NCBI RefSeq assembly: GCF_019599145.1
Contig: NZ_CP080647.1
Coordinates: 620,001-684,000 of the forward strand
Source of the DNA: Streptomyces akebiae
GTDB lineage: Bacteria; Actinomycetota; Actinomycetes; Streptomycetales; Streptomycetaceae
Reading direction: 5' to 3'
Length of the DNA: 64,000 bases
The notes beneath the pieces were generated by a model. It worked only from the letters and a program-made list of their open reading frames with translations, was not told the origin of the DNA and made no database searches. Within the stretch, counting starts at the first letter, position 1, and each line of letters opens with the position of its first letter. Position numbers and translations under genes: made by a program. This document shows, in pieces, positions 45,065 to 54,079 of this stretch.

Positions 45065-45864
45065 CCGACACCGCCGCCGACCCAATTGCCTCCTCCGGGC
45101 TGCGCGCCGAGCGGGTCTCCCGCGCCGCCGACGGCACGCTGATCCTGGACGGGGTCAGTGTGGCGCCCCGGCCGGGCACCGTCACCGGTCTGCTCGGCCC
45201 CAACGGCTCGGGCAAGTCCACACTGCTGCGCCTGCTCGCCGGGGTCCTCGCGCCGGCTTCGGGAGTCGTCACCCTCGACGACCGTCCACTGGACCGGGTG
45301 GGCCGCCGCGCGGTCGCCCGACGGATCGCCGTCGTGGCTCAACAGGCGGACACACAGGTCGAGTTGACGGTCCAGGACGTCGTACGGCTGGGCCGTGTCC
45401 CGCACCGTCGCGCCTGGGCGTCCGTCTCCGCCGACGACGAGGAGGCCGTCCGCACGGCCCTGGTCCGCACCGGTCTCAGCGACAAGGCCCACCGGTCCTG
45501 GCACACCCTGTCGGGCGGTGAGCGCCAGCGCGTCCAGATCGCGCGTGCCCTCGCCCAGGAGCCGAACGAACTCCTCCTGGACGAGCCCACCAACCATCTC
45601 GACATCCAGCACCAGCTCGCCCTGCTGACCCTGATCCGCACGCTCCGCCTGACCAGCGTCGTCGCCCTGCACGACCTGAACCTCGCCGCGATGTACTGCG
45701 ACCACCTCGTCGTACTGCGGCAGGGCCGCGTGGTGGCCGCCGGCACCCCGCACGACGTCCTCACCGAGTCCTTGGTCGCCGACGTCTACGGCGTACGGGC
45801 CACGGTCACCCGCACCGGCCCGGACGACGGGCCCCACATCCGGTTCCTGGGGCCGCTTCCCTAG
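45061..45864 (+). CDS. btuD: ABC transporter ATP-binding protein (BtuD-like)
   Basis: A 267-residue ATPase of the FepC/BtuD type: Walker A GPNGSGKST, Q-loop VVAQQADTQ, signature LSGGERQRV, Walker B LLLDEPTNHLD, and switch His in VVALHDLNLAAMYCD. It starts at ATG 45061 within the permease stop and completes the BtuFCD-type importer. A hairpin terminator lies 56 bases downstream. Confidence 0.92.
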   Translation: MTDTAADPIASSGLRAERVSRAADGTLILDGVSVAPRPGTVTGLLGPNGSGKSTLLRLLAGVLAPASGVVTLDDRPLDRVGRRAVARRIAVVAQQADTQVELTVQDVVRLGRVPHRRAWASVSADDEEAVRTALVRTGLSDKAHRSWHTLSGGERQRVQIARALAQEPNELLLDEPTNHLDIQHQLALLTLIRTLRLTSVVALHDLNLAAMYCDHLVVLRQGRVVAAGTPHDVLTESLVADVYGVRATVTRTGPDDGPHIRFLGPLP

Positions 45865-45919
45865 GGAGTCGCCCCGGGCGGACCGCGAGGACCAACGACG
45901 CCCTGGGCCCACACGGCGT

Positions 45920-45944
45920 GCGCCGGGCGGTCGTCGCCCGGCGC
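45920..45944. terminator. Bidirectional hairpin terminator
   Basis: Ten-base perfect arms (45920-45929 and 45935-45944, gcgccgggcg / cgcccggcgc) with a five-base loop, midway between the convergent ATPase and FAD-monooxygenase gene ends. Confidence 0.7.
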
Positions 45945-45974
45945 GTGCGGCGCGCCCATCCCCGCGCGCCTCTC

Positions 45975-47153
45975 CTACTGCGCCCGTCGCTCGTCGAACG
46001 GGTCGGTTCCCCAGGCACCCGCGTGGGGACCGAACTCGTGCTCCGCCGCCTGCGCGGCCATACGGGCGTTGCGGGCGTCGGCCTCCGGTCCGTCCGGCAG
46101 GTGGTAGTCCTCGCCCGCCCGAGCGGAACCGGCCTGCACCTTCGTGGCGACGGCCAGCCGGCGGCGTACGTACCGGTCGAGCGCGGCGGGTACGTCGGCG
46201 GGTGTCGCCTCCGCGAGACAGTCGCCGAGCACGGCCGCGTCGACCAGGGCCTGTGCCGCACCCTGGGCCTGGAAGGGCGCCATCGCGTGGGCGCTGTCGC
46301 CGAGCAGGGTGATCCGGCCGATGTTCCAGCGGGCGAGCGGGGCACGGGTGTGGATGCCGTGACGGAGCACCGTCCCGGTCCGGCCGAGGACGGCGCGCAC
46401 CCGGGGGTCCCACCCCCGGAACGCGTGGAGCTGCTCCTCCGGCTCGGCCCGGGCGGTCCATGACTCCCGTGCCGCGTCGGTCCCGACGACACCCACGACG
46501 TTGAGCAGTTCTCCGCGACGCACCCAGTAGTGCACGAAGTGGCGTCCCGGGCCGAGCCAGAGGGCGTACTCCGGCAGGTCCAGATCCGCCACCTGCTCGG
46601 CCGGCAGCAGGGCCCGGTAGGCGGCGGTCCCCGAGAACAGGGCCTCGTCGGCGCCGAAGAGCCATCGGCGGGCCGAGGACCGTATGCCGTCGGCGGCGAC
46701 GACGAGGTCCGCCTCCAGCTGTTCCCCGCCAGCCGTGGTCACCCGGGCTGATCCGGCGTCCTGTCCGATGCCCACGACCGTGGTGTCCAGCCGCACCGCC
46801 CCGGGCGGTACCGCGGCGGCCAGCGCCCGGTGCAGATCGGCCCGGTGGACCTGGAGGTACGGCGCACCGAAGGCCTCCTCGACCTCGCGTCCCAGCGCGT
46901 AGTGGCAGATCTCGCCGCCGTCGGACCAGGTGCGAAAGCTCAGCCGCGACGGCCGGGTGGACCGCGCGTCGACCGCGTCGAGCAGGCCGAGCCGGCGCAG
47001 GACGCGGGTGGCGTTGGGCGCGAGCTGGATGCCCGCGCCGATCTCGGCGAACCGGGGCGCCTGCTCGACGAGCGTCACCTCGCATCCGGCGCGCCCCAGG
47101 CTCAGGGTGGCCGCCAGTCCGCCGATGCCCGCCCCTACGACGATCGCCCTCAT
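45975..47153 (-). CDS. FAD-dependent monooxygenase (salicylate hydroxylase-like)
   Basis: A 392-residue group A flavoprotein monooxygenase. The FAD motif is VGAGIGGLAATLSLGRAG (residues 6-23), with EIGAGIQLAPNATRVLRRLG, the DG-like motif LVVAADGIRSSARR, and the flavin-binding GDSAHAMAPFQAQGAAQALVDAAVL. Relatives hydroxylate salicylate, 6-hydroxynicotinate or other aromatic acids with NAD(P)H. No adjacent ring-cleavage genes are seen, so the substrate is open. Confidence 0.87.
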   Translation of the reverse strand: MRAIVVGAGIGGLAATLSLGRAGCEVTLVEQAPRFAEIGAGIQLAPNATRVLRRLGLLDAVDARSTRPSRLSFRTWSDGGEICHYALGREVEEAFGAPYLQVHRADLHRALAAAVPPGAVRLDTTVVGIGQDAGSARVTTAGGEQLEADLVVAADGIRSSARRWLFGADEALFSGTAAYRALLPAEQVADLDLPEYALWLGPGRHFVHYWVRRGELLNVVGVVGTDAARESWTARAEPEEQLHAFRGWDPRVRAVLGRTGTVLRHGIHTRAPLARWNIGRITLLGDSAHAMAPFQAQGAAQALVDAAVLGDCLAEATPADVPAALDRYVRRRLAVATKVQAGSARAGEDYHLPDGPEADARNARMAAQAAEHEFGPHAGAWGTDPFDERRAQ

Positions 47154-47210
47154 GCCCCCACCTCAGGTCGACGTCGTTCCACGCTACCGGCGGACGAGAG
47201 CGGGGGGCAG

Positions 47211-47239
47211 GCGCGCGACGGCGTGAAGCCGTCGCGCGC
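47211..47239 (-). terminator. Strong hairpin terminator of the AraC gene
   Basis: Perfect 12-base arms gcgcgcgacggc and gccgtcgcgcgc (47211-47222, 47228-47239) with a five-base loop, just after the AraC-type stop on the minus strand. Confidence 0.8.
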
Positions 47240-47245
47240 CGGCGC

Positions 47246-48112
47246 TCAGAGCGAGGCCCGCTCCACCGGGATCCACAGCTCCGCGTCGGCCCGCGTCGCG
47301 TCGGGCGAGAGCTTGGCCCGCAGGATCTCGGGACCCGGACGGCTCCGGTACGGGTTGGACGGGAACCACTGGGTGAACACGTCCCGCCACAGGTGCTGCA
47401 GCGCCTGCGGGAAGGGCCCGGAGTTCTCGAACACGGCCCAGGTCCCGGCCGGGACGACGAGCTCGTCCATGTCCTCGGGGGCGGCGGCCCGCGTCACCGC
47501 TCCGTGGAAGTAGTCGAGTTCGGTGCCCTCGGCCCGACTGGCGTCGATGTTGTCACTGATCGAGACGATCCCCTTCGGTTCCTGGTCGGACAGGCTCTCG
47601 ATCCGGTCGAGCGTCTGCTGTCCGAGGCCCCGGATGAAGTCGGCGATCGCCGGGTTCATCCCCTCGTGCACGAGGGGGACGCGGGTCTTCCTCCCGACCA
47701 CCCGGAACTCCTCCTTGTCCATGACGCGATAACGCATGCTGCTGCTCCCTTCGACGACGAGGCGGAAGGACATCCGGGGCTGCGACCGCAGACTGGCACC
47801 GGTCCGCCGGGCCTCCCCGGGGCCGACGCCGTGCAGGGCGCGGAACGCCCGTGCGAACGCCTCTCCGGAGCCGTAGCCGTAGCGCACCGCGATCTCCAGC
47901 AACGTCCGCTCGTCGGCCAGCACCTCGGCACCGGCCACGGTCAGCCGACGCCGTCGGATGTACTCCGACAGCGGCATGCCCGCGAGCGCGGAGAAGAGCC
48001 GCCGCAGGTGGTACTCCGACGTCACCGCGATCCGTGCCAGGTCCGCCACCTCGATCGACTGATCGAGATGGCGCTCGATGTGCTCCATGGCCTGGTTGAG
48101 CCGCTCCAGCAC
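47246..48112 (-). CDS. AraC family regulator with GyrI-like effector domain
   Basis: A 288-residue regulator. Two HTH motifs form an AraC domain at residues 1-105 (EVADLARIAVTSEYHLRRLFSALAG and ERTLLEIAVRYGYGSGEAFARAFRALHG). The C-terminal 165 residues are a GyrI-like ligand domain (EFRVVGRKTRVPL, VPAGTWAVFENSGPFPQAL, ELWIPVE), as in Rob and BmrR. GTG 48112 is chosen because GGAGG lies five bases before it. Such proteins usually sense hydrophobic drugs and activate efflux or detoxification. Confidence 0.87.
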   Translation of the reverse strand: MLERLNQAMEHIERHLDQSIEVADLARIAVTSEYHLRRLFSALAGMPLSEYIRRRRLTVAGAEVLADERTLLEIAVRYGYGSGEAFARAFRALHGVGPGEARRTGASLRSQPRMSFRLVVEGSSSMRYRVMDKEEFRVVGRKTRVPLVHEGMNPAIADFIRGLGQQTLDRIESLSDQEPKGIVSISDNIDASRAEGTELDYFHGAVTRAAAPEDMDELVVPAGTWAVFENSGPFPQALQHLWRDVFTQWFPSNPYRSRPGPEILRAKLSPDATRADAELWIPVERASL

Positions 48113-48230
48113 CCCGGCCTCCTTCCTTTCGACCACCACGCTAGGAAGCGGCCACCCCGCCCCACCCGACATCCTGTGCCCGCTCCGGTCGGGTGGATGA
48201 CCACGCACCACTGCTCATCGATTTGTAAAG

Positions 48231-48242
48231 ATGTCCCGACAT
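48231..48242. promoter_or_regulatory. Orphan GntR-type operator
   Basis: ATGTC-CC-GACAT is a perfect dyad, with a second dyad CCGACA-TATC-TGTCGG overlapping it. The TGTCNNGACA form is typical of GntR-family regulators. It stands just upstream of the truncated sugar transporter and may be all that is left of its promoter. Confidence 0.45.
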
Positions 48243-48276
48243 ATCTGTCGGCATCCCCGGGGACGGCTCCACAGTC

Positions 48277-49172
48277 GTGCCACTGGAGCGCACCAGGCGG
48301 GCGGCCGGCGCATCGCTCAAGGGCGGCCGGCTGTCGGACGCGCGCGGGCGGCGCCGGACGATCCTCGTGCTCGCCGTGGTGTTCTTCGTCGGCGCGCTGG
48401 GGTGCACCCTGGCACCGAACACGGCGGTCATGGTGATCGCCCGCTTCGTGCTGGGCCTCGCGGTGGGCGGCGCGTCCATGACCGTGCCCGTCTATCTCGC
48501 GGAGATCTCCCCCGCCGAGCGGCGGGGCGCGCTGGTCACCCGTAACGAACTGATGATCGTGACCGGGCAGTTGACGGCCTTCACCTCCAACGCGGTCATC
48601 GCACGGGTCGGCGGCGAGTCCGGTGGTGTCTGGCGCTGGATGCTGGTGCTCGCGCCCCTGTCGGCCGTCGTGCTGTGGTTCGGCATGCTGCTGATGCCGG
48701 AGAGTCCGCACTGGCTGGCCTCACGGACCCGGTTCCGCGAGGCGCTGGAGGTGCTCAAGCAGGTGCGGTCCCGGCAGCGGGCCGAGGCCGAGCTCGCCGA
48801 GGTGTCCGCGCTCGCGGTCGAGGAGGAGCGGGAGAAGCTCGGCGGCTGGCAGGACATGCGGGCCACGCCCTGGCTGCGCAGGCTGATGTTCGTCGGGTTC
48901 GGCATCGCGATCGTGCAGCAGACCACCGGCGTCAACACCTCATGTACTACGGCACCCGGATCCTCACCGACGCCGGTTTCGCCTCCGACAGCGCGCTCAC
49001 CGCGAACATCGCCAACGGCGTCATCTCGGTGCCGGCCACCTTCGTCGGCATCCGGCTGCTGGGCCGCGTCAACCGCCGCCCGGCGCTGATGGACGGTCAG
49101 ATCGGCACCACGACCGCCCTGTTGCTGATCGGTGTCTTCTCCCTGACGCTGCCCGCCGACAACGGCCGCGCC
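48277..49172 (+). pseudogene. Truncated, frameshifted MFS sugar transporter
   Basis: A sugar-porter remnant with GRLSDARGRRR, VPVYLAEISPAERRG and PESPHWLAS motifs. The first one or two membrane helices are absent: the frame opens directly before GRLSD. A one-base deletion near 48941 turns the expected NTIMYYGT into NTSCTTA, after which the correct frame resumes as MYYGTRILTDAGF. The transporter then stops short in mid-protein at about 49172, where unrelated sequence is joined. Inositol or another polyol is the likely former substrate. Confidence 0.85.
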
Positions 49173-49674
49173 GGAGGAACTGCCGCCGTCGTTCGAGCGG
49201 GAGGGCATCGCCCTGAACCTGGAGGCGCACCCGGACGACTTCTGCGAGGAGAACACCCCGGCCGTCGACCTGGTCCGGGCGATCGACAAGCCCTGGGTCA
49301 ACTACCTCTACTGCGCCCCGCACTCCTTCCATCTCTCCGGCGCCGACCCGACGGCGGACATCGCGGCGATGATGCGGCACGCGGGCGACAGGCTGAAGCA
49401 CGTCCACATCGCCGACTCCTTCAACCACAAGGGCTCCAGCGGGCTGCGCTACATCCTCAACCCCCCTGGCACGACGGCCCGGATCCACCAGCACCTGGAC
49501 ATCGGCCAGGGCGAGGTGGACTGGGACGCCTTCTTCGGCACCTTGCGCGAACTGGACTTCGACGGGGTGGCCACCGCCTGTGTCTTCGCGTGGGAGGAAC
49601 GGGCGAAGGAGTCGTCCGCGTTCATGCGGGACCGCATCACCAAGGAACTCGCCCGCCGAGACGGAGCGACATGA
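49172..49674 (+). pseudogene. C-terminal half of a sugar-phosphate isomerase/epimerase
   Basis: In frame to the TGA at 49674: PPSFEREGIALNLEAHPDDF, KPWVNYLYCAPHSFHLSGA, HVHIADSFNHKGSSGLRY, GQGEVDWDAFFGTLRELDFDG. This is the second half of an AP-endonuclease-2-type TIM barrel, as in IolE/IolH-like isomerases, and keeps two metal-site segments. The N-terminal ~150 residues are missing and the sequence is joined directly to the transporter remnant. A short ATG-started frame (49369-49674) remains but could not form a barrel. Confidence 0.8.
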
Positions 49675-49713
49675 GGGAAAGACGCGACGCGGAGACGTGA
49701 CGCGGAGACGTGA

Positions 49714-49748
49714 CGGGCACCGGCGGGCATCTCCCCCACCGGTGCCCG
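49714..49748. terminator. Hairpin terminator
   Basis: Perfect 10-base arms cgggcaccgg and ccggtgcccg (49714-49723, 49739-49748) with a 15-base loop, between the isomerase remnant and the convergent P450 gene. A 13-base tandem duplication (gacgcggagacgt) precedes it. Confidence 0.7.
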
Positions 49749-49756
49749 AGCGCCTG

Positions 49757-51055
49757 TCAGGCGAGGGTGACCTCGACCGGCAGCTTCTTGATGCCGTTGA
49801 CGAAGTTGGAGCGGACGCGCGGGACGTCACCGACGAGGCGAATGTCGGCGAGGCGCGGGATCAGCTCCTCGAACATGATGCGGATCTCGGTGCGGGCCAG
49901 CAGATTGCCCAGGCACAGGTGCGGGCTGCCCTTGCCGAAGGTGACGTGGTCGTTGTCGGCGCGGGCGACGTCGAAGTCGTACGGGTTGCCGAAGACCTCC
50001 TCGTCGCGGTTGCCGGAGGCGTACCACATGACGACCTTGTCGCCCTCCTTGATCCGCTTGCCGCCGAGTTCGACGTCACGGGTCGCGGTGCGGCGGAAGT
50101 GGTAGACGGGGGACGCCCAGCGCAGGAACTCCTCGGTCGCCACCGGGATCAGGGACGGGTCCTCCTGGAGGCGGGCCAACTGCTCCGGGTGCTGGAGCAG
50201 CGCCAGCATGGAGTGGGTGATGGTGTGGCGGGTGGTCTCGTTGCCGGCGACGACCAGGAGCAGGAAGTAGTTGTCGAAGTCCTGCGCGGAGAGCGGGACG
50301 CCGTCGCGTGGGGTGGTGTTGACGAGCTTGGAGACCAGGTCGGTGCCGTCGCCGCCGCGTCGCTGCCGGGCCAGTTCGCGGCCGTACTCGAAGACTTCGA
50401 GGGAGGCGGGTGAGCGGAACGGCAGGTGCCGGTACTGCTCGCTCTCCGCGCTGTTCAGCAGGACGTCGGCGTAGTCGGGGTCGGTGTTGCCGATGATGCG
50501 GTTGCCCCAGTCGATGAGCCGCTGGTTGTCCTCCGGGGGGACGTCGAGCAGGCGGGCCAGGACGTTGATGGGGAAGTCGGCGGAGACGTCGGCGACGAAG
50601 TCGAAGGTGCCCTTGGCGAGGGCCGCGTCGAGGGTGGTGGCGGTCAGGCCGCGCAGGAAGTCGGTGTAGCTGTTGATGACGCTCGCGCCGAACTGGCGCT
50701 GGATGACGCTGCGCAGGGCGCGGTGGCGGACGCCGTCCAGTTCGAGGATGGAGGCGCGAGTCCTGATCTGGTCCTCGTCGACCTCCTCCAGGTTGACGAA
50801 CCTCGTCGAGGTGAAGGTGTCGGCGTCCCGGTCGACGCGGGCGATGTCGGCGTGCCGGGTGACCGCCCAGAAGCCGGAGTTGGGGGCCTCCTCGGGCTGC
50901 CAGTGGACCGGGTCCTGGTGGCGCAGGGTGTGGAACATGCGCCACGGGGTGACGCCGTCGGTGAAGTTGTCGAGGTCGGCGAGGTCCACGTCGTCCAGCG
51001 GCATGGGTTCCTGCACGGCCTCGCGCACGGAGGCGGGGCGGGCTGAAGTGGTCAT
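49757..51055 (-). CDS. Cytochrome P450 of the amine-catabolic regulon
   Basis: A 432-residue soluble bacterial P450 with I-helix VVAGNETTR, ExxR region EEFLRWASP, RRTATRDVELGG and the haem loop FGKGSPHLCLGNLLAR. The overall layout is near the CYP125/CYP124 group. ATG 51055 has GGGAG about ten bases upstream. It follows the glutamine-synthetase-like gene by 20 bases on the same strand, and a [3Fe-4S] ferredoxin and reductase start divergently, giving a complete three-part monooxygenase. The substrate is unknown. Confidence 0.9.
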   Translation of the reverse strand: MTTSARPASVREAVQEPMPLDDVDLADLDNFTDGVTPWRMFHTLRHQDPVHWQPEEAPNSGFWAVTRHADIARVDRDADTFTSTRFVNLEEVDEDQIRTRASILELDGVRHRALRSVIQRQFGASVINSYTDFLRGLTATTLDAALAKGTFDFVADVSADFPINVLARLLDVPPEDNQRLIDWGNRIIGNTDPDYADVLLNSAESEQYRHLPFRSPASLEVFEYGRELARQRRGGDGTDLVSKLVNTTPRDGVPLSAQDFDNYFLLLVVAGNETTRHTITHSMLALLQHPEQLARLQEDPSLIPVATEEFLRWASPVYHFRRTATRDVELGGKRIKEGDKVVMWYASGNRDEEVFGNPYDFDVARADNDHVTFGKGSPHLCLGNLLARTEIRIMFEELIPRLADIRLVGDVPRVRSNFVNGIKKLPVEVTLA

Positions 51056-51075
51056 GGCGGGGGTGCTCCCAGGCG

Positions 51076-52431
51076 TCACAGGTGGTAGGCGTACTCGGTG
51101 AACTCCCAGTCGGTGACGTGCCGTTGGAAGCGTGCGACCTCGTCGCGCTTGTAGGTGAGGTAGGAGGTGGTGAAGGCCTTGCCGAGGATCTCGGTGAGGG
51201 CGGTGTCCGCCTCCAGGGCGTCGAGGGCGGCGGAGAGGTCCATCGGCAGCACGGCCGACCTGGCGGTGTCGTAGCCGTAGCCCTCCAGTGGGGCCGGGGG
51301 TTCCTCGCCCGCGCGGACGCCGAGCAGCGCGGCGGCGATCGTGCCCGCGATCAGCAGGTAGGGGTTGGCGCCGGCGTCGCCGAGGCGCAGTTCGAGCCGG
51401 GCGCCGGAGCCGCGCTCGGGCGGGACGCGGACCATGGCGCTGCGGTTGTCCAGGCCCCAGTCGATCAGCCAGGGGGCGAGGGTGTCCGGGCCGAAGCGTT
51501 TGTAGGAGTTGACGGTCGGGTTGGCGAGGGCGGCGAGCGCCGGGGCGTGGGCGAGGACACCGGCGATGGCGTGGCGGGCGGTGTCGGACAGTCCGTGGCG
51601 GCCCGTTGGGTCGTCGAAGGTGTTGCGGCCCCGCTCGTCGTCGCAGGACAGATGGAGGTGGAAGCCGGAGCCGCCCGCGTCGTTGAAGGGCCTGGCCATG
51701 AAGGTGGCGAGACGGCCCTCCTTGCGGGCGAGTTCCTTGACGGCGGCCTTGAAGCGGAAGGAGCGGTCGGCGGCCGAGAGCGCCTCCGAGTGCGCCAGGT
51801 TGATCTCGAACTGGCCGCCGTCGAACTCGTGGTTGCCGTTGGTGACGCCGATGCGCAGGTCGCGGAGGTGGCGCAGGGTGCGCAGCAGATGGTTGTCGGG
51901 GTCGGCGCGCAGGCCGGCGGTGTAGACGGCGCCGGTGGCGCCGGAGTAGCGCTTCCAGCCGCTCGGGGAGGCCGGGTCCGCGTCGCAGAGGAAGTACTCG
52001 AGTTCGGGGCCGACCACCGGGCGCAGGCCCTGCTCGGCGCAGCGGGCGAGCACCGAGCGCAGCAGGTCGCGGGGGGATTCGGGGGCGGGCGCCCCGGTCG
52101 CCGGGTCGACGGTCTCGCCGAGGCAGGTGGCGACACCGGGCTCCCAGGGGAGGGCGACCAGGGTGTCGAGGTCGGGGCGCACATGGATGTCGGGCAGGCC
52201 CGCGTCCAGACCGCCGGCCACGGGGACCACGTCGCCCTGGGGTGAGGTGTGGTAGACCGCCCGGCAGAAGGCGAGCCCGTGCTCGCAGGCCGTCGGCAAC
52301 TGGTCGAGCAGCACGTCCCGGGCCCGGTCGGTACCGATCAGGTCGGGGTAGGTCACCCGGACCACGTCGATGCCCTCGGCGGCCAGCCGCTCCTGGTGTT
52401 GCCTGACGGCCGGTGTTTCGGATGCGCTCAC
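51076..52431 (-). CDS. Glutamine synthetase-like gamma-glutamyl-amine ligase
   Basis: A 451-residue glutamine-synthetase-family ligase of the PuuA/GlnA3-4 type. The active-site pieces are VGPELEYFL, NHEFDGGQFEINL, GSGFHLHLS, NPTVNSYKR and the C-terminal ARLELRLGDAGANPYL. The N-terminus is the short form seen in amine ligases rather than true GlnA. It would join glutamate to an amine using ATP. It pairs with a PuuD-like hydrolase, aldehyde dehydrogenase and permease at 59-63 kb that share its operator. Confidence 0.85.
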   Translation of the reverse strand: MSASETPAVRQHQERLAAEGIDVVRVTYPDLIGTDRARDVLLDQLPTACEHGLAFCRAVYHTSPQGDVVPVAGGLDAGLPDIHVRPDLDTLVALPWEPGVATCLGETVDPATGAPAPESPRDLLRSVLARCAEQGLRPVVGPELEYFLCDADPASPSGWKRYSGATGAVYTAGLRADPDNHLLRTLRHLRDLRIGVTNGNHEFDGGQFEINLAHSEALSAADRSFRFKAAVKELARKEGRLATFMARPFNDAGGSGFHLHLSCDDERGRNTFDDPTGRHGLSDTARHAIAGVLAHAPALAALANPTVNSYKRFGPDTLAPWLIDWGLDNRSAMVRVPPERGSGARLELRLGDAGANPYLLIAGTIAAALLGVRAGEEPPAPLEGYGYDTARSAVLPMDLSAALDALEADTALTEILGKAFTTSYLTYKRDEVARFQRHVTDWEFTEYAYHL

Positions 52432-52460
52432 CGTTGTCTCCTCGACGACTGAGGCCGTTT

Positions 52461-52501
52461 GTTTGGTGCCAAACGATATGAACGGGTGAAGCGGCCCGCA
52501 A
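52461..52501 (-). promoter_or_regulatory. Promoter and operator of the ligase-P450 operon
   Basis: On the minus strand: -35 TTGCGG (52496-52501), 17-base spacer, -10 TATCGT (52473-52478), then the perfect dyad GTTTGG-CA-CCAAAC (52461-52474) overlapping the -10. The same dyad controls the divergent operon and the permease operon. Confidence 0.75.
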
Positions 52502-52537
52502 GGGCCGGGGCCAAAAAATTATCCACCTGGACAGGTA

Positions 52538-52580
52538 TTGACCAGGGGTGAGCGGCTTCCTATGTTGTTTGGAGCCAAAC
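52538..52580 (+). promoter_or_regulatory. Promoter and operator of the ferredoxin operon
   Basis: -35 TTGACC (52538-52543), 17-base spacer and -10 TATGTT (52561-52566). The perfect dyad GTTTGG-AG-CCAAAC (52567-52580) begins at the next base and covers the expected start of transcription. Confidence 0.8.
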
Positions 52581-52603
52581 GAGCTACTTCAGGAGGACCG
52601 GCC

Positions 52604-52792
52604 ATGAAGGTCGTCGTCGACATGAACAAGTGCCAGGACCACGGACAGTGCGTCTTCGCCGCCCCCGACGTCTTCCGGCTCGACGAGAACGGGCGTCTGG
52701 CCTATGTCAGCGACCCCGACGACGCACTGGTGGACGAGGTCGAGGAAGCCGCCGACGTCTGCCCGCTCCAGGCCATCCGGATCGAGGGCTGA
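52604..52792 (+). CDS. [3Fe-4S] ferredoxin
   Basis: A 62-residue ferredoxin with ligands C10 and C16 in KCQDHGQC and a third Cys in DVCPLQAI. The position that would hold the fourth Cys is His, so the cluster should be [3Fe-4S], as in actinobacterial P450 partner ferredoxins. AGGAGG precedes ATG 52604. It passes electrons from the reductase encoded next to the divergent P450. Confidence 0.93.
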   Translation: MKVVVDMNKCQDHGQCVFAAPDVFRLDENGRLAYVSDPDDALVDEVEEAADVCPLQAIRIEG

Positions 52793-52797
52793 GCCCC

Positions 52798-54066
52798 ATG
52801 ACAGGGACGGGCAGGCCGGCGGACACGCCGACCGACACGGTGACCGGCGCAGGGCCGGGGACAGGGCCGGCGCCAGGGCCGGGCCGGGTGGTCGTCGCCG
52901 GCGCCTCCATGGCCGGTCTGCGCGCCGCCGAGCAGCTGCGCGCGGCGGGCTGGACCGGGGCGATCACCCTGGTCGGCGAGGAACCGCACATGCCCTACAA
53001 CCGGCCTCCGCTCTCCAAGGAGGTGCTGGCCGGAAAGGCGGCCTTCGAGTCGCTGGCCTTCCGGCCCCGGGCGAGCGTGGCCGACGTGGAGTGGCGGCTC
53101 GGCACCAGGGTCGTCGCCTCCCGCCTCGCCGAGCGGACCGTCGACCTCGACGACGGATCACGGCTGTCGTACGACGCTCTGGTCGTCGCCACCGGTATGC
53201 GGCCCCGGCGGCTGTCCTGTCCCGGTCCGCTCGCCGGCCGGCACACCGTCCGCACCCTCGCCGACGCGCGGGGCCTGCGGGCGGAACTGACCCGGCCCGG
53301 AGCCCGGGTGGTCGTGGTCGGGGCCGGGTTCATCGGCTGCGAGGTGGCCGCCACCGCCGTGGGTCTCGGAGTCGCCGAGGTGACGGTCGTGGATCCGCTG
53401 CCGCTGCCCATGGTCGGCCCGCTCGGCGAGTTGCTCGGGCACGCGCTGCTGCGACGGCACGAGGAGCGCGGGGTGCGGTTCGCGCTCGGCGCCGGTGTCG
53501 CCGGGTTCGAGGGCGAGGACCGGGTCACGGGCGTGGTGCTCGCCGACGGGACCGTACTGCCCGCCGATGTGGTGGTGGAGTCGGTCGGTTCGCTGGCGAA
53601 CACCGAGTGGCTCGACGGCAACGGTCTCGACCTGACCGACGGGGTGCTCACCGACGAGCAGCTCCGGGTCGGCGGACGGCCCGAGGTGGTCGCGGTGGGT
53701 GACGTCGCCCGCTTCCCCAACGCCCGCTACGACGGAGTACCGCGCCGGGTCGAGCACTGGTCCATCCCCACGGACACCGCCAAGCACGCGGCGAAGGTCC
53801 TCACCGGCGCCGGGCCCGCGCCCTTCGCGCCGCTGCCGACCTTCTGGAGCGACCAGCACGACTTCCGGCTCCAGTCCTTCGGCGCACCCGCGCTCGGCAG
53901 GGACGACGTACGGGTCCTGGACGGCGATCCGGCCGCGGACGTCCTGGTCGGCTACCACCATCACGGCCGGCTGGTGGGGGTCGTCGCGCTCGGCGGCCCC
54001 GCGACCGTCTCCGCCGCCGCCCGCCACCGCGCCGCACTGCTCCAGCAGCCCGCCCTCACCGCGTAA
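52798..54066 (+). CDS. FAD-dependent ferredoxin reductase
   Basis: A 422-residue reductase of the putidaredoxin-reductase type. The FAD motif is VVVAGASMAGLRAAEQL near residue 33, followed by YNRPPLSKE, the NAD(P)H motif VVVVGAGFIGCEVA near 177, and VAVGDVARF. A disordered N-terminal tail of about 28 Gly/Pro/Thr residues precedes the fold. It starts five bases after the ferredoxin stop and supplies the P450 with electrons. Confidence 0.92.
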   Translation: MTGTGRPADTPTDTVTGAGPGTGPAPGPGRVVVAGASMAGLRAAEQLRAAGWTGAITLVGEEPHMPYNRPPLSKEVLAGKAAFESLAFRPRASVADVEWRLGTRVVASRLAERTVDLDDGSRLSYDALVVATGMRPRRLSCPGPLAGRHTVRTLADARGLRAELTRPGARVVVVGAGFIGCEVAATAVGLGVAEVTVVDPLPLPMVGPLGELLGHALLRRHEERGVRFALGAGVAGFEGEDRVTGVVLADGTVLPADVVVESVGSLANTEWLDGNGLDLTDGVLTDEQLRVGGRPEVVAVGDVARFPNARYDGVPRRVEHWSIPTDTAKHAAKVLTGAGPAPFAPLPTFWSDQHDFRLQSFGAPALGRDDVRVLDGDPAADVLVGYHHHGRLVGVVALGGPATVSAAARHRAALLQQPALTA

Positions 54067-54079
54067 GGACCCCCTGACC

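Noticed and set aside
43804..47085. 1093-codon minus-strand open frame
   Set aside because: Antisense to the BtuC/BtuD-like genes and out of frame with the FAD monooxygenase. Its composition is low-complexity Ser/Thr/Pro/Arg with no domain.
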